Assembly (NCBI GenBank): GCA_948470475.1
Contig: OX419343.1
Span: 23,320,069 to 23,384,068 of the forward strand
Reading direction: 5' to 3'
DNA length: 64,000 nucleotides
From: Galaxea fascicularis
Taxonomy: Eukaryota > Cnidaria > Anthozoa > Scleractinia > Euphylliidae
Under the pieces are notes generated by a model, which had not been told where the DNA came from, ran no database searches, and saw nothing but the letters and a program-made list of their open reading frames with translations. The position numbers were made by a program, and so were the translations under genes. Shown here one piece after another: positions 12,001 through 20,693 of the stretch (position 1 is the stretch's first letter; each line of letters opens with the position of its first letter).

Positions 12001-15000
12001 CGTCGTACCAAGAATAGCTCTCTTTGTAACAGGATCACTACTGTTGGTTTTCAATGGAGAGGCCAAGTCTAGGGATAACATATCTTCTTGACTGTCCCAT
12101 CCTACTCCAAGTACTTTACACCTTACAGCACTGGGGTTGTTCCTTGTCTCGAACAGAGAACTTGAGAAAGTCTGATCTTCCTCTCGAACCTGGGGTTCTT
12201 CAGCAGATTGAGCTGGAACTTCATTGACTTGGAGAGACTCACTTTCAGATTCTTCAATTCTTTCTTGCACTAGCACAGAGTTAGAAATCCACTTTCGCAT
12301 ATTGAACCCTCCACTCTTGAAAGATGACTTCAGATTGTTGTACATCTCGAAAACTAGATCATCAGAATCGTCTCCACCTACAAAGTCATCAACATACAAG
12401 CTCTTCAGAACACTCTCTGCAAATTCTTTGGGAACATCAGTGGAGGTAAGGTGATGACGAATGGTTGCATTCAACAAGAAGGGGCTAGAAGAAACGCCAA
12501 AAGCAACTCTTGCAAATCGGTACACTTGGAGATTCGGGTGTTTGCTGGTGATGTCATCAACCCACAGGAAGCGAAGATAGTCACGATCTCTTGGGTCAAC
12601 AGAAACATTCAGAAAGGCTTTCTCAATGTCTCCTATGATGGCCACTTTGTGAGCACGGAACCTCACCAAGATGTCATAAATAAGGGGAGACAGTGGTGGA
12701 CCAGCATAAAGACAGTCATTAAGGCTAGGTGCGGTTTTTTCTGCTCTAGCACTGGCATCATAAACCACACGCAGCTTTGTGGTTTCCTTGTCAACACGAA
12801 TCACTTCATGATGAGGAATGTAATGCACCTTACCCACACCATTGTTAGTCCCTTGTTCCACTGGTTCAACAATGCCTTGTTTCAGCTGCTCTTGTATGAC
12901 ATCATTGTAGTGCCTTGACACATCAGGTTTGAGACTCAGACGCTTCAAGAGTGACATCAGCCTTGATTTGCACAACACAAGATTATCTGGAAGAAGTTCA
13001 TGATCCTCCTTAAAGGGTAGCCGCACTTGATATCTTCCTTTCACAAATTCAACTTCACTCACAAACTTGTCGTACAGAGTCACACTGTTATCTTGGATTC
13101 CGAGAGATTCATAGTCCCAGAATTTTCTCACTTCAGATGCAAGCTCATCATTGATAACACTTGATTCGACTTTCAGAACATGTGTCGCAGTGAGATTGAC
13201 TGTGTTAGCCTGGCCATTGTCAGCCATGACCACAGTGGGCCCAGAGAGGACAAATCCTAATTTCGTAGCAATGGCAACAGGTTCCCATGGCGCACCCCTT
13301 ATGATAGTACCTTCAACCAATGACCAGTAGTAGTCGGCCCCAATGAGAATACTGACTGTTACATCTCCCCCACCAGCCCTGTCAGCCAGAGGAAGATCAT
13401 GGAGGTGTTCATAGCTACACTGAGTAAGCCTAGTGGATTGTTGAGACAGGGGGCCACATATCACTGGTACTACATAAGCTTGAATATACACAGTTGCATC
13501 ACATATGGTTTTGATACCCACTTGAACAATTTCACATGTTCGTAACCTGGCATCTGATTCACCAAAGGCTTTGATGAGAAGTGAATCTTTACCAAGAACT
13601 GGTAGATCAAGTTTGTCCTTGACACTCTGAGTTACATAAGATCGTTGACTGCATGAATCAAACACGAGACGGAGATTTAGTGGACAACTTTCCTTGTCTG
13701 GACGCACCACTTCAGCAGTTGCAGTCTGTAACAAGACTGACCCTCTTGACTGATCCACATACATACTGGTAGAGACATTTGCAACATTGTGAGTTTGTTC
13801 TTGCCCTCCCAGAGTTTGTTCATGACGATCACAAATAGCTAAATGATGGGCTCCTTGACAATTGAAACATTTCACAGTGCTTTTACAGTTGCGTGACAGA
13901 TGCCCGGGTTTGAGACAAAGATAACATCTGCCCTTCCTCCTAAGAACTTGCCTTCTAGACTCAGCACTTGTGACAACATTACATTTAGAGCTTTGATGAT
14001 CTTGATTGCAAAACGAACACCACACACGAGATAACTGCATGTTCCTAGCACTGTCAGAATATAAAGCTGATGTAGAAAAAGGTGACTCACCTCTTTGACA
14101 CGAACTTGAGGACCTCAGATCCTTAGAGTTTACCAGACATTGTTCTCTCAGTTGCAGTTCCTTGTGGAATTCACGCAGTATATCCTTCAATTCCCACGTT
14201 TCCGATTCCAAATTTCGTGAAATAGCAATTCTGAATTCCTCCGGTAGTTTCTGCATAATAATCGGCGTTAAGAAACAACCATACATATCAGACGAAATTT
14301 CCATACTTTCTAATCCACGAACATGCGATTCCACTGTATCGTACAAGCTTCGGAGTCGCTTAACTTCACTCATCGATGTCACCTTGGGAATTTTCGTGAG
14401 CGCCTCCATATGGCTGGAGATCACAATCTGTCGGTTTCCAAATCTTCGTTTGAGTAATTCGACGGCCTTTTCGTAGTTAGCACTCGTCAGGGCAAGGCCA
14501 GCGACGACACTTTGCGCGGTGCCTGTTACGAGAGACTTTAGATAGTTGAATTTATCGACTCCGGACAGGTTCGGATTCTTGTGAACTGCTGACTCGAAAG
14601 ATTCCCAAAAGGGATACCACTCGATGGGGTTTCCGTGAAATTTCCTCAGCTCAAGCTTAGGTAGCTTTGCGTGCGTGTAAACTTTCGATAAACAACCGTG
14701 GGAAATTCCCGCGCTTTCTGGAGAAACGGATGGGGACGATTGCTGACTCTCTCCTTGTGATTCTTGCGCTGCCAATGCAGACTCTAAATCCACTATACAC
14801 TCCTGAATAGCACTTGTTAGATTACAGCTCTCATAAACATCGGTATCAATCTCTGACTCATCCTCTAAAAGCTCGACTATGTCACGATCTAGAGCCTGAA
14901 GCTCTGAACACTTGGCTTGAAGAGCGGTACGAAAAAGTCTCAACCTTTTCACTTCGATGGGATTCCCTCCAGCGATTAAATCTTGAGCATCAGCGATTGT

Positions 15001-18000
15001 TTTCCGCACAAATTTTCGATGGCTTTCGCGAAACTTTATGAGATTCTTCAATTTCTTCTTACCAACCATGGTTCCCGCGAGTCTTCGGCCTTTCACAATC
15101 CGCACATGCGATCTCTTCGAATGATTTCTGAGTTCCCGGGTCTCGGCACCAAAATGTGTAAAATCATACACAAACAGGACAACTTCATAGAGGTATTTCT
15201 AGACTGTATTGACTGAAATCAGAGATAACTCGATAACAAGACTTCGACTTTCTCACAAATCTCACAAGACAACATTCTCAGAAAGCTACAAGAGTTCAAA
15301 CGTTCAGTTCGTGGGGGGTGTCACGTGAAACGCACGTGACAGTCGGATTCAGTTTTCGACATGGCCCATTCTGGGGGCGGTTAGTCTGGATAATGTTTCT
15401 ACTTTAACCTCACAAAGTAAGCAGAACATGAAGAGTCAAAAGTCATTCAGGGAGATAACAATGCAGCTGTTACGTCTTCCGAGCAACTCGTACGCACAGT
15501 TAATGAATGCTTATCGCTCCAAGCTGGTAAGCCACGCATCCTGTCTGTTTGGTGTCAACGCTTCCAAGATTTGCGATGGTTGTGAGGTTGTTGACATTCT
15601 CTGGAATTCTCTCACACAACTGCACCTTCTGATTGATTTTGACCCTTATAAACTTCCAAATGAACTGGACGTCTTGATTTACGAATTTAACCTTACTGTT
15701 CTATCACAGTGGCCTCTGCTGGTGCAACCGATAGTCCGCGATGCATTCTTGAGGGCCGCTTTGGCTCTCGGGATAGATCATGCTCGTTTGTCTAGTCTTT
15801 TACAAACCACAGCTGTAGCTGTACTAAGCATGAACTTAACGCAGTACCAAGCCTTCCTTAGCCAGTCTATCCAACCTCTCTTCGTTGCTAAAACCGTTCT
15901 TACCAGTTCTCCTTTAGCAGAGCTCGTCGCAGCCAAAGGACTCCGTTTGTCTGCTCTGGCCAACGTAAGTGTGTTCGATGTCATCGATGCAGTCCTCAGC
16001 GTGTCAATTCAGAATATTTCATTCATCTTGAACTGGACCACAGAACAACAGGGACGGATCAAGAACTACACTCTGGATGATATGACCTACTACAGAGGAG
16101 TGGAGCTACAGAATCTTGGACGAGAGAGTCTTTTAAGACAGGTGGAATACATATTGGAGCAGTCATTACCTGCACGCACCCCTCCTCCCCTGAGGCCTCC
16201 TCAGTGTAAACGAGGGTTCGGGAGAGCGGATAATGGTTCTGAATGCAAAGGTAACCTTTTTTTTTTTTTCAATTTTTGGTTTATTTGTTTACGTTAAATA
16301 TACCCTTCCCATTCCTGAGGAGTGCTGAGCAGTCTTGACAGTGATAGACTGATTTCTTCCCAGCTGTAGTCTGAAATTCTCTGAAGGGAAAATTTGTCCT
16401 CGCGAAACCTAAAATTTTTTATGCCACACGGTATACAAAGTTTGGAAATATGGATGCTGTATTTTGTAACTTATTGCCCCACTAGAAATCATAAACCAAA
16501 CGTTCTCTTGTCAATACAGATAATGATGAGTGCAGCACTGGTATATGTGGGGACGACAGTTTGTGTGAGGACTACATTGGTGGCTTTGACTGCCAATGCA
16601 AAAGTCCCGGATATTTTAAAGCCAGAGTCAATGAAAACTGCAAGCGTAAGTTTCTTTCTGTTTCTTTGTCGGTTAAGGTACATGGTTGGCTGTTGTTGCT
16701 GTTACTTTTGTCTATTGCTGTCGTATTCTTTTGTTTCCAATTTTTGTTCTTTGTTTTGTTAAACGTTACTTTTATTTATACAATCTCAAACTTGACATAC
16801 ACTAATACATTTTTTATTTTCTTTCTTCCCGGCTTCCACCTTTAAGCTTGCAAGACATTTATTGGGTTCATAACCATTAACAACATGGAATATGGATCAT
16901 ATCTCAAAGACAGGTCAACAGAGCGTTACTTTGATGTGAAAGAAACGTTTGAAGCATCGGTAAGCTAGACGATGGAAGGCAATTAGCTGCCTCGTCCCCA
17001 GTCTTTCGAGATGAGTGAGAGAACGAGGGCGGAGGGAAAGATGGGGTCCACCTTGTTCCTCCGCGCACGCGCCCGTTCCTATTAACCCCCTTACTCCACT
17101 AGTTTCCAGCACTCCGCCGCGCTGCCTTTTGTAACCCTGAAAAAGCCTGTGGAGGAGGGAGGGCAATTAGTATATCAAAGCCATCTTAACAAGCATAAGC
17201 AGGCTATTCGTTTGAAGGGAAGGGTTTAGAAGGTGATTCTGTCCCTCTTTCATTTTCCCTCTGCCTTGTCCATCTTCTCCTCTTTCTTTGCTTATTTTAT
17301 TCTAAATCTGATAAAAGTTGTTTTAGTTTTGAGATGTTTGATTACTTGGCATGTAATTTTAGGTTAACGATGAATTCATGAAATCCTCAGTCAGCCAGCA
17401 TTACTATGGGTGCAGAATCCAAGAATTCAGGTACGATTTAGATCTTTAATTTCTTATTTGCAACAAAACCAAGGTGTTAATGTTGTTTTCAGTCAGATTT
17501 TGACCTTAGATTTAAACTTGGCAGGAATTAGATCATTCCCTAACATAGCGGTCGAGGGTGATTTGGAAGCTTGTTTTTTAATAACCTAAAACAACGGTAT
17601 GGTTATACTGAAAACTGAAAATGTAACTCAAACATCTTTACTAGAATTAATATCAACTTGCTACATCAATTACCAAGCAGTCTAACCTCTGAACCAGGCA
17701 ATCCTATGTGAATGAGATTCAAATAACTTAACAGCATCCATTCAAACTTGTCGCGAGGCTCTTTCGTACTTCTGAATCTGATAGCTTTCGTTTGCACAGC
17801 CACACTTTCAGGCCAGTCAAGCCTAATTGACCTTGTAATAGCAGCATAGACATGCAATGTCTCTCTCTTTTTAACAGGCGCGGAAGTGTCGTCGTAGAAT
17901 TTTTAATCTTTACAACTCCAGCCTTCCCAGGATCGCTACGCGATTTAGAGAATGCACTACTCAGGAGGGTTACCAATTCATACCTTGGTCCATATAATGT

Positions 18001-20024
18001 CACTTCTTCGGAAATCAGAGGTAAGTAAACATGCTATTTAACTCAGTTAAAGTCCTTGTGAAGGAAATAATGGCGGATGCTATTTTGTTATTTGCGCTGT
18101 CATGCTATCTCGGGCCTCTGTAAGATGCTAAAAAAATGTCCTTAAATCAGAATGGAAAAACTCGATTTATTTACACAGGACTGTGCTACTGCACTGAGAC
18201 TAAATACTGCCTCTTCTCTTACGGATGGCAACGACGCAAATGGGTTGCATTTCCAAACATTAAGAATTCTCGCGCGTCATCTTGAAGCCATGGCCAAAAA
18301 TGCACTATGGAAAAAATATCGATTGATAGCTTTCTCCCAAATTTAAAGGAATGCCTCGGCAAGAGTAAAGGTCACTAAGTACAATTTGTGAATTTCCAGG
18401 AATTATGGGTTGTGTGTGGTTTATATAGAGGAGGCGGAGCTACGCTATTGGTGTTAACATGGCAACGTGAAAAATAGGAATACATTAATTGAATGAAAAG
18501 CGTTCGTTATAGACTCCTCGATTCGCTCTGACGAAGGGCTAATACTTGAAACTTCAGCTTTTAGAATCCCCGTTCGGTGGTCAATTTACATCAACTCCGT
18601 TGATAAAACAAAATTCTTGTGTGCAACTTCCCCACCGACGCAGCACCACAGTTTCTTTAGGAACTACCACTTTTATTTCCCTAAATGGAGGTTTCACTGC
18701 ATCATTAGTTCCACTCTTTTTCATTCTCCGTTAATTTTCAATCGTGTTTACAGTTGAAGATTTTGACGAATGCAAGGCGCAACAAGACACCTGCGAGATA
18801 CATGCGACTTGTGTAAACGAAGAAGGAACTTTTGAATGCCAAGGTAATACGGAGAGCCATTTTATGTGAAGGTAGGGCAGCCCGGTTAGGAGAGCTGGTC
18901 CGCCTTAGTTACAGAGATCTCGGCAAATGCTTATTTCCTTTGGTGAAATCTTGGTGTTTGTATGAGGGCTGGCGGCTTGCCGAGATCTCGGCCAGAGCTT
19001 TCGAGATCTCGGTATAGCGGGCTAGTCCGCCTAACAGGGATGGCTCGCCTCCATATTAACAGGCCCCGAGAGCTAAAGTAAACAGACGTGGGGACAAGTT
19101 TCATTTGTCATTTCATTGGTCTTTGTGCTTCCGATTTTTCATGACTTAAAGAGTCAAGACCCTGACAACTTGAGTTTAGAAGAGCGTATATACAACGGGC
19201 GCGGATCCAGGATTACTTCTCCTTACCATAATAACTAGTTTGGCAATAATACAGGACATGAGAATACAGGAAATGATCGCCAGGGATCAGTTGAGTTGGC
19301 TTTTATACAAATTCTCCCTACATGTAACATGAAATATGTGAGAACTGTTAGGAGAAAACACACATTGATATTGGGTTGTAAAGGGTTAAGGTCTGTGGCT
19401 AATACAGTCAAGCAGGGGTTTCCTTGAAGTTTCGTTAATTGGTCGGGAACAGTTTCAACAGAAAATAAGGAAATTGCCCAAGGTTTTTTCCAGAAATCAG
19501 TTCAGTCTGTGTGAGTACCATTCTTGTCATTATAAACAGCTGGTTTTGACAGCAGATATTATGGGTTGCTTTTGCTAGGGTCTTCAACAAGTCAAGGCAG
19601 CTGTGTACTTCAAGTCGTTGTGGTTGCCTTAAGCTGCGTTATCGCCGTACTGATGATTGTCATCGGTTTGTTGATATGGCGACTAAAACGAGCAGTGCCA
19701 AGCAGAACACGTAGAATTGTCCCGAGCACAAACACCGATGACGAAGTGAACCATAACACAAACCGCGACTTGCGAGTGACAGAGCCACGTGAGTACATGG
19801 AGCTCTCTCCCAGGCCTACAGATGAGCAATCGCGTGGTCCTTCTCCGTACTACCAATCTTTACAAGACACAAACGTAACATCTGATTATTACAATGAAGG
19901 ACACATGAGGAGAAACGTAGATCCTGGTTATTGCAATGTGGGTCTCATGGAAGGAGACGCTAACTCAGCACAACACGAGCATGAGGGTCATGAAGCGTAC
20001 GCTGAAGTAGGTAGTAACCAGTGA
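6085..20024 (+). CDS. Gene A: large repeat-EGF-SEA-EGF transmembrane protein, exon disrupted by a retrotransposon
   Basis: Coding pieces: 6112-9269, then 15367-16250 (same exon once the insertion is removed), 16520-16645, 16847-16959, 17363-17430, 17878-18020, 18754-18843 and 19579-20024. All junctions are GT-AG and every phase agrees, giving 5,028 nt or about 1,675 residues. Order: signal peptide, three repeats of ~340 residues rich in N-glycosylation sequons, calcium-type EGF, SEA domain, partial EGF, membrane span, cytoplasmic tail with five tyrosine motifs. EGF plus SEA next to a membrane span is the layout of mucin-like and adhesion receptors; I infer a cell-surface role but do not recognise the family of the repeats. 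On this chromosome copy the BEL/Pao insertion puts a stop two codons past the junction, so only a truncated secreted form could be made unless the insertion is spliced out. A possible AATAAA signal is at 20403. Confidence 0.75.
6112..9269 (+). CDS. Gene A, 5' part of giant exon: signal peptide and three long repeats
   Basis: Starts at the first ATG after the acceptor at 6084. Residues 1-27 form a signal peptide (hydrophobic core FLCLLLFPIPIAG). The rest has no cysteine-rich domain but shows a recurrent block whose end is easy to see: LTWREVREAVSASLPDW (356-372), LPWRRNVWVFGVKMEDW (693-709) and LPWPKIAWAVNASLPDW (1036-1052), spaced 337 and 343 residues. Blocks 2 and 3 also share LPLYC/LPSLC cysteine pairs. 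Many NxS/T sequons. A basic run KRRKRK near residue 552 could be a furin-type site. The frame is cut at 9269/9270 by the LTR; the local product ends P-V-stop. Confidence 0.75.
9265..9269. repeat. Target-site duplication TGGCC (left copy)
   Basis: TGGCC directly precedes the LTR at 9270 and recurs at 15362-15366 just after the second LTR. A 5-bp duplication suits BEL/Pao integrase. Confidence 0.9.
9270..9476 (-). repeat. 3' LTR of the BEL/Pao element
   Basis: 207 bp, matches 15155-15361 base for base as far as I can read. Contains an internal palindrome CACGTGAAACGCACGTG near 9438-9454. Confidence 0.95.
9477..9490 (-). other. Polypurine tract of the BEL/Pao element
   Basis: On the minus strand AACGGGGGGGAGTG abuts the 3' LTR, the expected place for plus-strand DNA priming. 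Confidence 0.8.
9586..15069 (-). CDS. BEL/Pao gag-pol polyprotein, intact
   Basis: The open frame runs from 15171, but its first codons lie in the LTR; the ATG at 15067-15069 (context ACCATGG, product MVGKKKLKNL...) is the likely start, giving 1,827 residues. Order, with positions counted from that start: A17/DUF1759-type gag region with LELRKFHGNPIEWYPFWESF (~130-160); two zinc knuckles CYLCLKPGHLSRNC and CFNCQGAHHLAIC (~370-405); aspartic protease with active-site DSCS (~470); reverse transcriptase with YVDD (~895); RNase H with FADASEKAYGAVVY and WSDSQIA (~1100-1200); integrase with an HHCC zinc region ending CSVCKK and a catalytic core including VDFAGP and VSDNGKTF (~1450-1600); C-terminal region ending near WRRPVQRLYPLEV. 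No frameshift or stop, so it looks functional. Confidence 0.95.
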   Translation of the reverse strand: MVGKKKLKNLIKFRESHRKFVRKTIADAQDLIAGGNPIEVKRLRLFRTALQAKCSELQALDRDIVELLEDESEIDTDVYESCNLTSAIQECIVDLESALAAQESQGESQQSSPSVSPESAGISHGCLSKVYTHAKLPKLELRKFHGNPIEWYPFWESFESAVHKNPNLSGVDKFNYLKSLVTGTAQSVVAGLALTSANYEKAVELLKRRFGNRQIVISSHMEALTKIPKVTSMSEVKRLRSLYDTVESHVRGLESMEISSDMYGCFLTPIIMQKLPEEFRIAISRNLESETWELKDILREFHKELQLREQCLVNSKDLRSSSSCQRGESPFSTSALYSDSARNMQLSRVWCSFCNQDHQSSKCNVVTSAESRRQVLRRKGRCYLCLKPGHLSRNCKSTVKCFNCQGAHHLAICDRHEQTLGGQEQTHNVANVSTSMYVDQSRGSVLLQTATAEVVRPDKESCPLNLRLVFDSCSQRSYVTQSVKDKLDLPVLGKDSLLIKAFGESDARLRTCEIVQVGIKTICDATVYIQAYVVPVICGPLSQQSTRLTQCSYEHLHDLPLADRAGGGDVTVSILIGADYYWSLVEGTIIRGAPWEPVAIATKLGFVLSGPTVVMADNGQANTVNLTATHVLKVESSVINDELASEVRKFWDYESLGIQDNSVTLYDKFVSEVEFVKGRYQVRLPFKEDHELLPDNLVLCKSRLMSLLKRLSLKPDVSRHYNDVIQEQLKQGIVEPVEQGTNNGVGKVHYIPHHEVIRVDKETTKLRVVYDASARAEKTAPSLNDCLYAGPPLSPLIYDILVRFRAHKVAIIGDIEKAFLNVSVDPRDRDYLRFLWVDDITSKHPNLQVYRFARVAFGVSSSPFLLNATIRHHLTSTDVPKEFAESVLKSLYVDDFVGGDDSDDLVFEMYNNLKSSFKSGGFNMRKWISNSVLVQERIEESESESLQVNEVPAQSAEEPQVREEDQTFSSSLFETRNNPSAVRCKVLGVGWDSQEDMLSLDLASPLKTNSSDPVTKRAILGTTSKLYDPLGLLSPVTILFKIVFQSVCKSKMDWDDPVDSFLHKQWLKLVQDAKEVRTVQLKRHYFHGLSLVDLKSIQLHGFADASEKAYGAVVYLRIKMTDGTVFTQLVSSKTRVAPINGDTIPRLELLGALILARLVYTVLTAFEGTLNIDSVFCWSDSQIALWWIWGVNREFKQFVQNRVMEIRRLVKPAQWDYCPSESNPADICSRGSLASKLVVNHLWWKGPEFLLKSKEVWPNLPRNSEVTSNESDPRLELKKEALSSLKKQRDGTVLASIVSDRVASRNTRNLGRIILLERFSSLQRLVRVTAYVLRFVSNLKRRRIEQELIVGEVKLEELVEARELWIKEAQRSVVEDKKFDQVRVSLSLFTDDKGILRCGGRLKNAPIPFNARFPIFLPRLSRFTDLVITECHLKVLHNGVKETLTELRSCFWVTKGRQAVKTVIRRCSVCKKIEGRNYAVPPSPPLPDFRLSDEFAFTRVGVDFAGPMFVKDVCFKKAEMSKVYIALFTCATSRAVHLELVPSLSAESFIRALTRFKGRRGIPTLIVSDNGKTFKDSRVQAYCQRDGTKWRFNVEAAPWWGGFFERLVKSVKLSLKKCLRNARLNYDELSTTLVEVEAVLNSRPLTYVYDEIDEPLTPSHLVVGRRILSIQSAKSSSSEVAQTKESLTKRARFLQRTLDHFWNRWRAEYLTQLREQHRCSKRVNSLRKVQVGDVVCIHENKIPRQLWRLGRVQRLLPGRDGEVRSAVVRVKSGNSPTSEWRRPVQRLYPLEVKLDTKPANPAPQRANVIPITVVRDEDVPEVVVNSN
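15134..15151 (-). other. Primer-binding site, complementary to tRNA-Phe 3' end
   Basis: The plus strand reads TCCCGGGTCTCGGCACCA three bases inside the 5' LTR edge. This matches the 3' end of animal tRNA-Phe (…CCCGGGTTTCGGCACCA) apart from one base, including the CCA tail, so the element probably primes from tRNA-Phe. The tRNA identity rests on my memory of the human gene. Confidence 0.75.
15155..15361 (-). repeat. 5' LTR of the BEL/Pao element
   Basis: 207 bp, TG…CA, followed on the plus strand by the right target copy TGGCC at 15362-15366. Should carry the element's promoter and polyadenylation signals. Confidence 0.95.
15362..16250 (+). CDS. Gene A, 3' part of giant exon after the insertion
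   Basis: 15362-15366 is the duplicated target; the native frame resumes at 15367 in the same phase as the part ending at 9269. It encodes about 295 residues continuing the repeat-type sequence, with sequons (NVS, NLT, NIS, NWT, NYT), then PPQCKRGFGRADNGSECK, the start of an EGF-type C-x-GF pattern. The exon ends at AAAG|GTAACC (16250/16251), phase 1. Immediately after the donor is a T run and intron. Confidence 0.75.
16520..16645 (+). CDS. Gene A: calcium-binding type EGF exon
   Basis: Acceptor TCAATACAG, donor GC|GTAAGT; 126 bp, phase 1 at both ends, the usual phase of EGF exons. Encodes DNDECSTGICGDDSLCEDY then GGFDCQCKSPGYF and a final cysteine: six cysteines and the D-x-D-E calcium-binding start. 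Confidence 0.8.
16847..18020 (+). CDS. Gene A: SEA domain exons
   Basis: Three exons: 16847-16959, 17363-17430 and 17878-18020 (donors GTAAGC, GTACGA, GTAAGT). Together they encode ~107 residues with the SEA signature: a first half including ERYFDVKETFEASVNDEF, then the autocleavage motif G-SVVV (RRGSVVVEFLIF) at the start of the third exon, then FPGSLRDLENALLRRV. SEA domains of this kind cleave themselves between G and S while folding and hold the two halves together non-covalently, so the ectodomain could be shed under force. The intron 16960-17362 holds a low-complexity repeat piece; nothing coding. Confidence 0.75.
18398..18645 (+). mobile_element. Penelope-like element terminal repeat fragment
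   Basis: Within a gene A intron. Shares long stretches with 58,060-58,255 in rearranged order: AATTATGGGTTGTGTGTGGT…GTGTTAACATGGCAACGTGA and TTCGCTCTGACGAAGGGCTA…CAGCTTTTAGAATCCC. The other copy is next to a GIY-YIG-type coding remnant, which is why I call it Penelope-like. Confidence 0.5.
18754..18843 (+). CDS. Gene A: second EGF exon, first half of domain
   Basis: Acceptor GTGTTTACAG, donor CAAG|GTAATA; 90 bp, phase 1 to phase 1. Encodes VEDFDECKAQQDTCEIHATC then VNEEGTFECQ: four of six EGF cysteines. The next exon supplies only one more, so either the domain is degenerate or another phase-1 exon lies in 18,844-19,578 that I did not find. Confidence 0.7.
18867..19070. repeat. Foldback repeat with GAGATCTCGG palindromes
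   Basis: Sequence around GGAGAGCTGGTCCGCCTTAG is mirrored by GCGGGCTAGTCCGCCTAACA, with several GAGATCTCGG motifs. Lies in a gene A intron. Confidence 0.5.
19240..19392. repeat. Dispersed repeat, copy 1 (see 25,278-25,430)
   Basis: Shares ATACAAATTCTCCCTACATG, AATATGTGAGA and the terminal AAGGGTTA with the copy that abuts gene B exon 5. Roughly 75-80% similar by eye. Confidence 0.6.
19579..20024 (+). CDS. Gene A: membrane span and tyrosine-rich cytoplasmic tail
   Basis: Acceptor TTTTGCTAG at 19578; final coding exon of 446 nt. A short linker with one cysteine precedes the hydrophobic span VVVVALSCVIAVLMIVIGLL, then the basic stop-transfer WRLKRA. The ~115-residue tail holds YMEL, YYQSL, YYNE, YCNV and YAEV, spaced so that several could be SH2-docking sites when phosphorylated. 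This suggests a signalling receptor rather than a passive mucin; the inference comes from motif pattern only. Confidence 0.75.
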
Positions 20025-20402
20025 ACACACAATACAACCGAGTCAGCCTTTTCCTTCGCTTTAAAGTCATTTTTAGCCGCTATCCGCAAAGTGGAAATGT
20101 TAGACGATCCAGCCCAGTAAAATCTAGCGGAATATTTCTCTGTAAAACACCCTCAATTTTCATTTGATTCAAACTAGCTTCGGTGAAATTAACCTTGACA
20201 AAGTGGTGATCTCAAGGGAATCATCCCCTTTTTCGTGATAATTTAATGAATTTACGATCTCAGTTTGAATCTAGGAGTCGTATCTTAACTAACTTTGGTA
20301 AGATTGTTCGTATGGTCCTAACAGGGGCTGTAGACAGACTGACGTTACGACAACATGAGCGAAGACGTCAGTCCAGTGATTTGTGTAACGTTAGGTGCAT
20401 GG

Positions 20403-20408
20403 AATAAA
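20403..20408 (+). terminator. Possible polyadenylation signal of gene A
   Basis: AATAAA 379 bases after the stop codon; no earlier canonical hexamer was noticed. Confidence 0.4.
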
Positions 20409-20490
20409 TATTCTAATCATTGACCTGATTGGTCAACGAAGTCGTAATGTTATTCGTCGTCTGCCACTTAAGCCGTGTTGTTATTGGTTA

Positions 20491-20693
20491 TAGACTGCGA
20501 GCAGTCCCTTTCTTTCGATCGAAGATCTTGTGAGCGTGCGCGAAGCACGTGCAAGCGGTAATTGGGGGAGCGGAAGTCAGCGAGTGCGAAGCGCGAGCGA
20601 AACATTCTCTCGCGCGCGCTTCGCACTCGCTGACTTCCGCTTGCGCGCGCTTCACGCTCGCTCACAAAAGAAAGAGGGACTGCTCGCAGTCTA
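20491..20693. mobile_element. MITE with TAGACTGCGAGCAGTCCC termini
   Basis: Terminal inverted repeats TAGACTGCGAGCAGTCCCTT and the inverse AAGAGGGACTGCTCGCAGTCTA core, flanked by TA on both sides (20489-20490 and 20694-20695), as in Tc1/mariner-type elements. The inside is rich in CGCGC and GCGAGCG palindromes and would fold tightly. 203 bp. Confidence 0.75.

Larger units (their letters stand above)
9270..15361 (-). mobile_element. Complete BEL/Pao LTR retrotransposon inserted in gene A
   Basis: A 6,092-bp element on the minus strand: LTRs at 15155-15361 (5') and 9270-9476 (3'), both 207 bp, beginning TG and ending CA, with no difference I could find on reading. Primer site, polypurine tract, one uninterrupted gag-pol frame and a TGGCC target duplication are all present. 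Identical LTRs and an unbroken frame mean very recent insertion, and the element may still be able to move. Family call rests on the order protease, RT, RNase H, integrase, the A17-type gag region and the YVDD catalytic box. Confidence 0.95.

Noticed and set aside
12451..12918. 155-codon plus-strand frame inside the retrotransposon
   Set aside because: Antisense shadow of the gag-pol reverse-transcriptase region.
18500..18545. Hammerhead ribozyme in the Penelope-like repeat (CTGACGA … GAAAC)
   Set aside because: The core boxes are present, but one extra base between CTGACGA and the helix II strand spoils the consensus, and the 58-kb copy lacks the GAAA box. Needs a covariance-model search.
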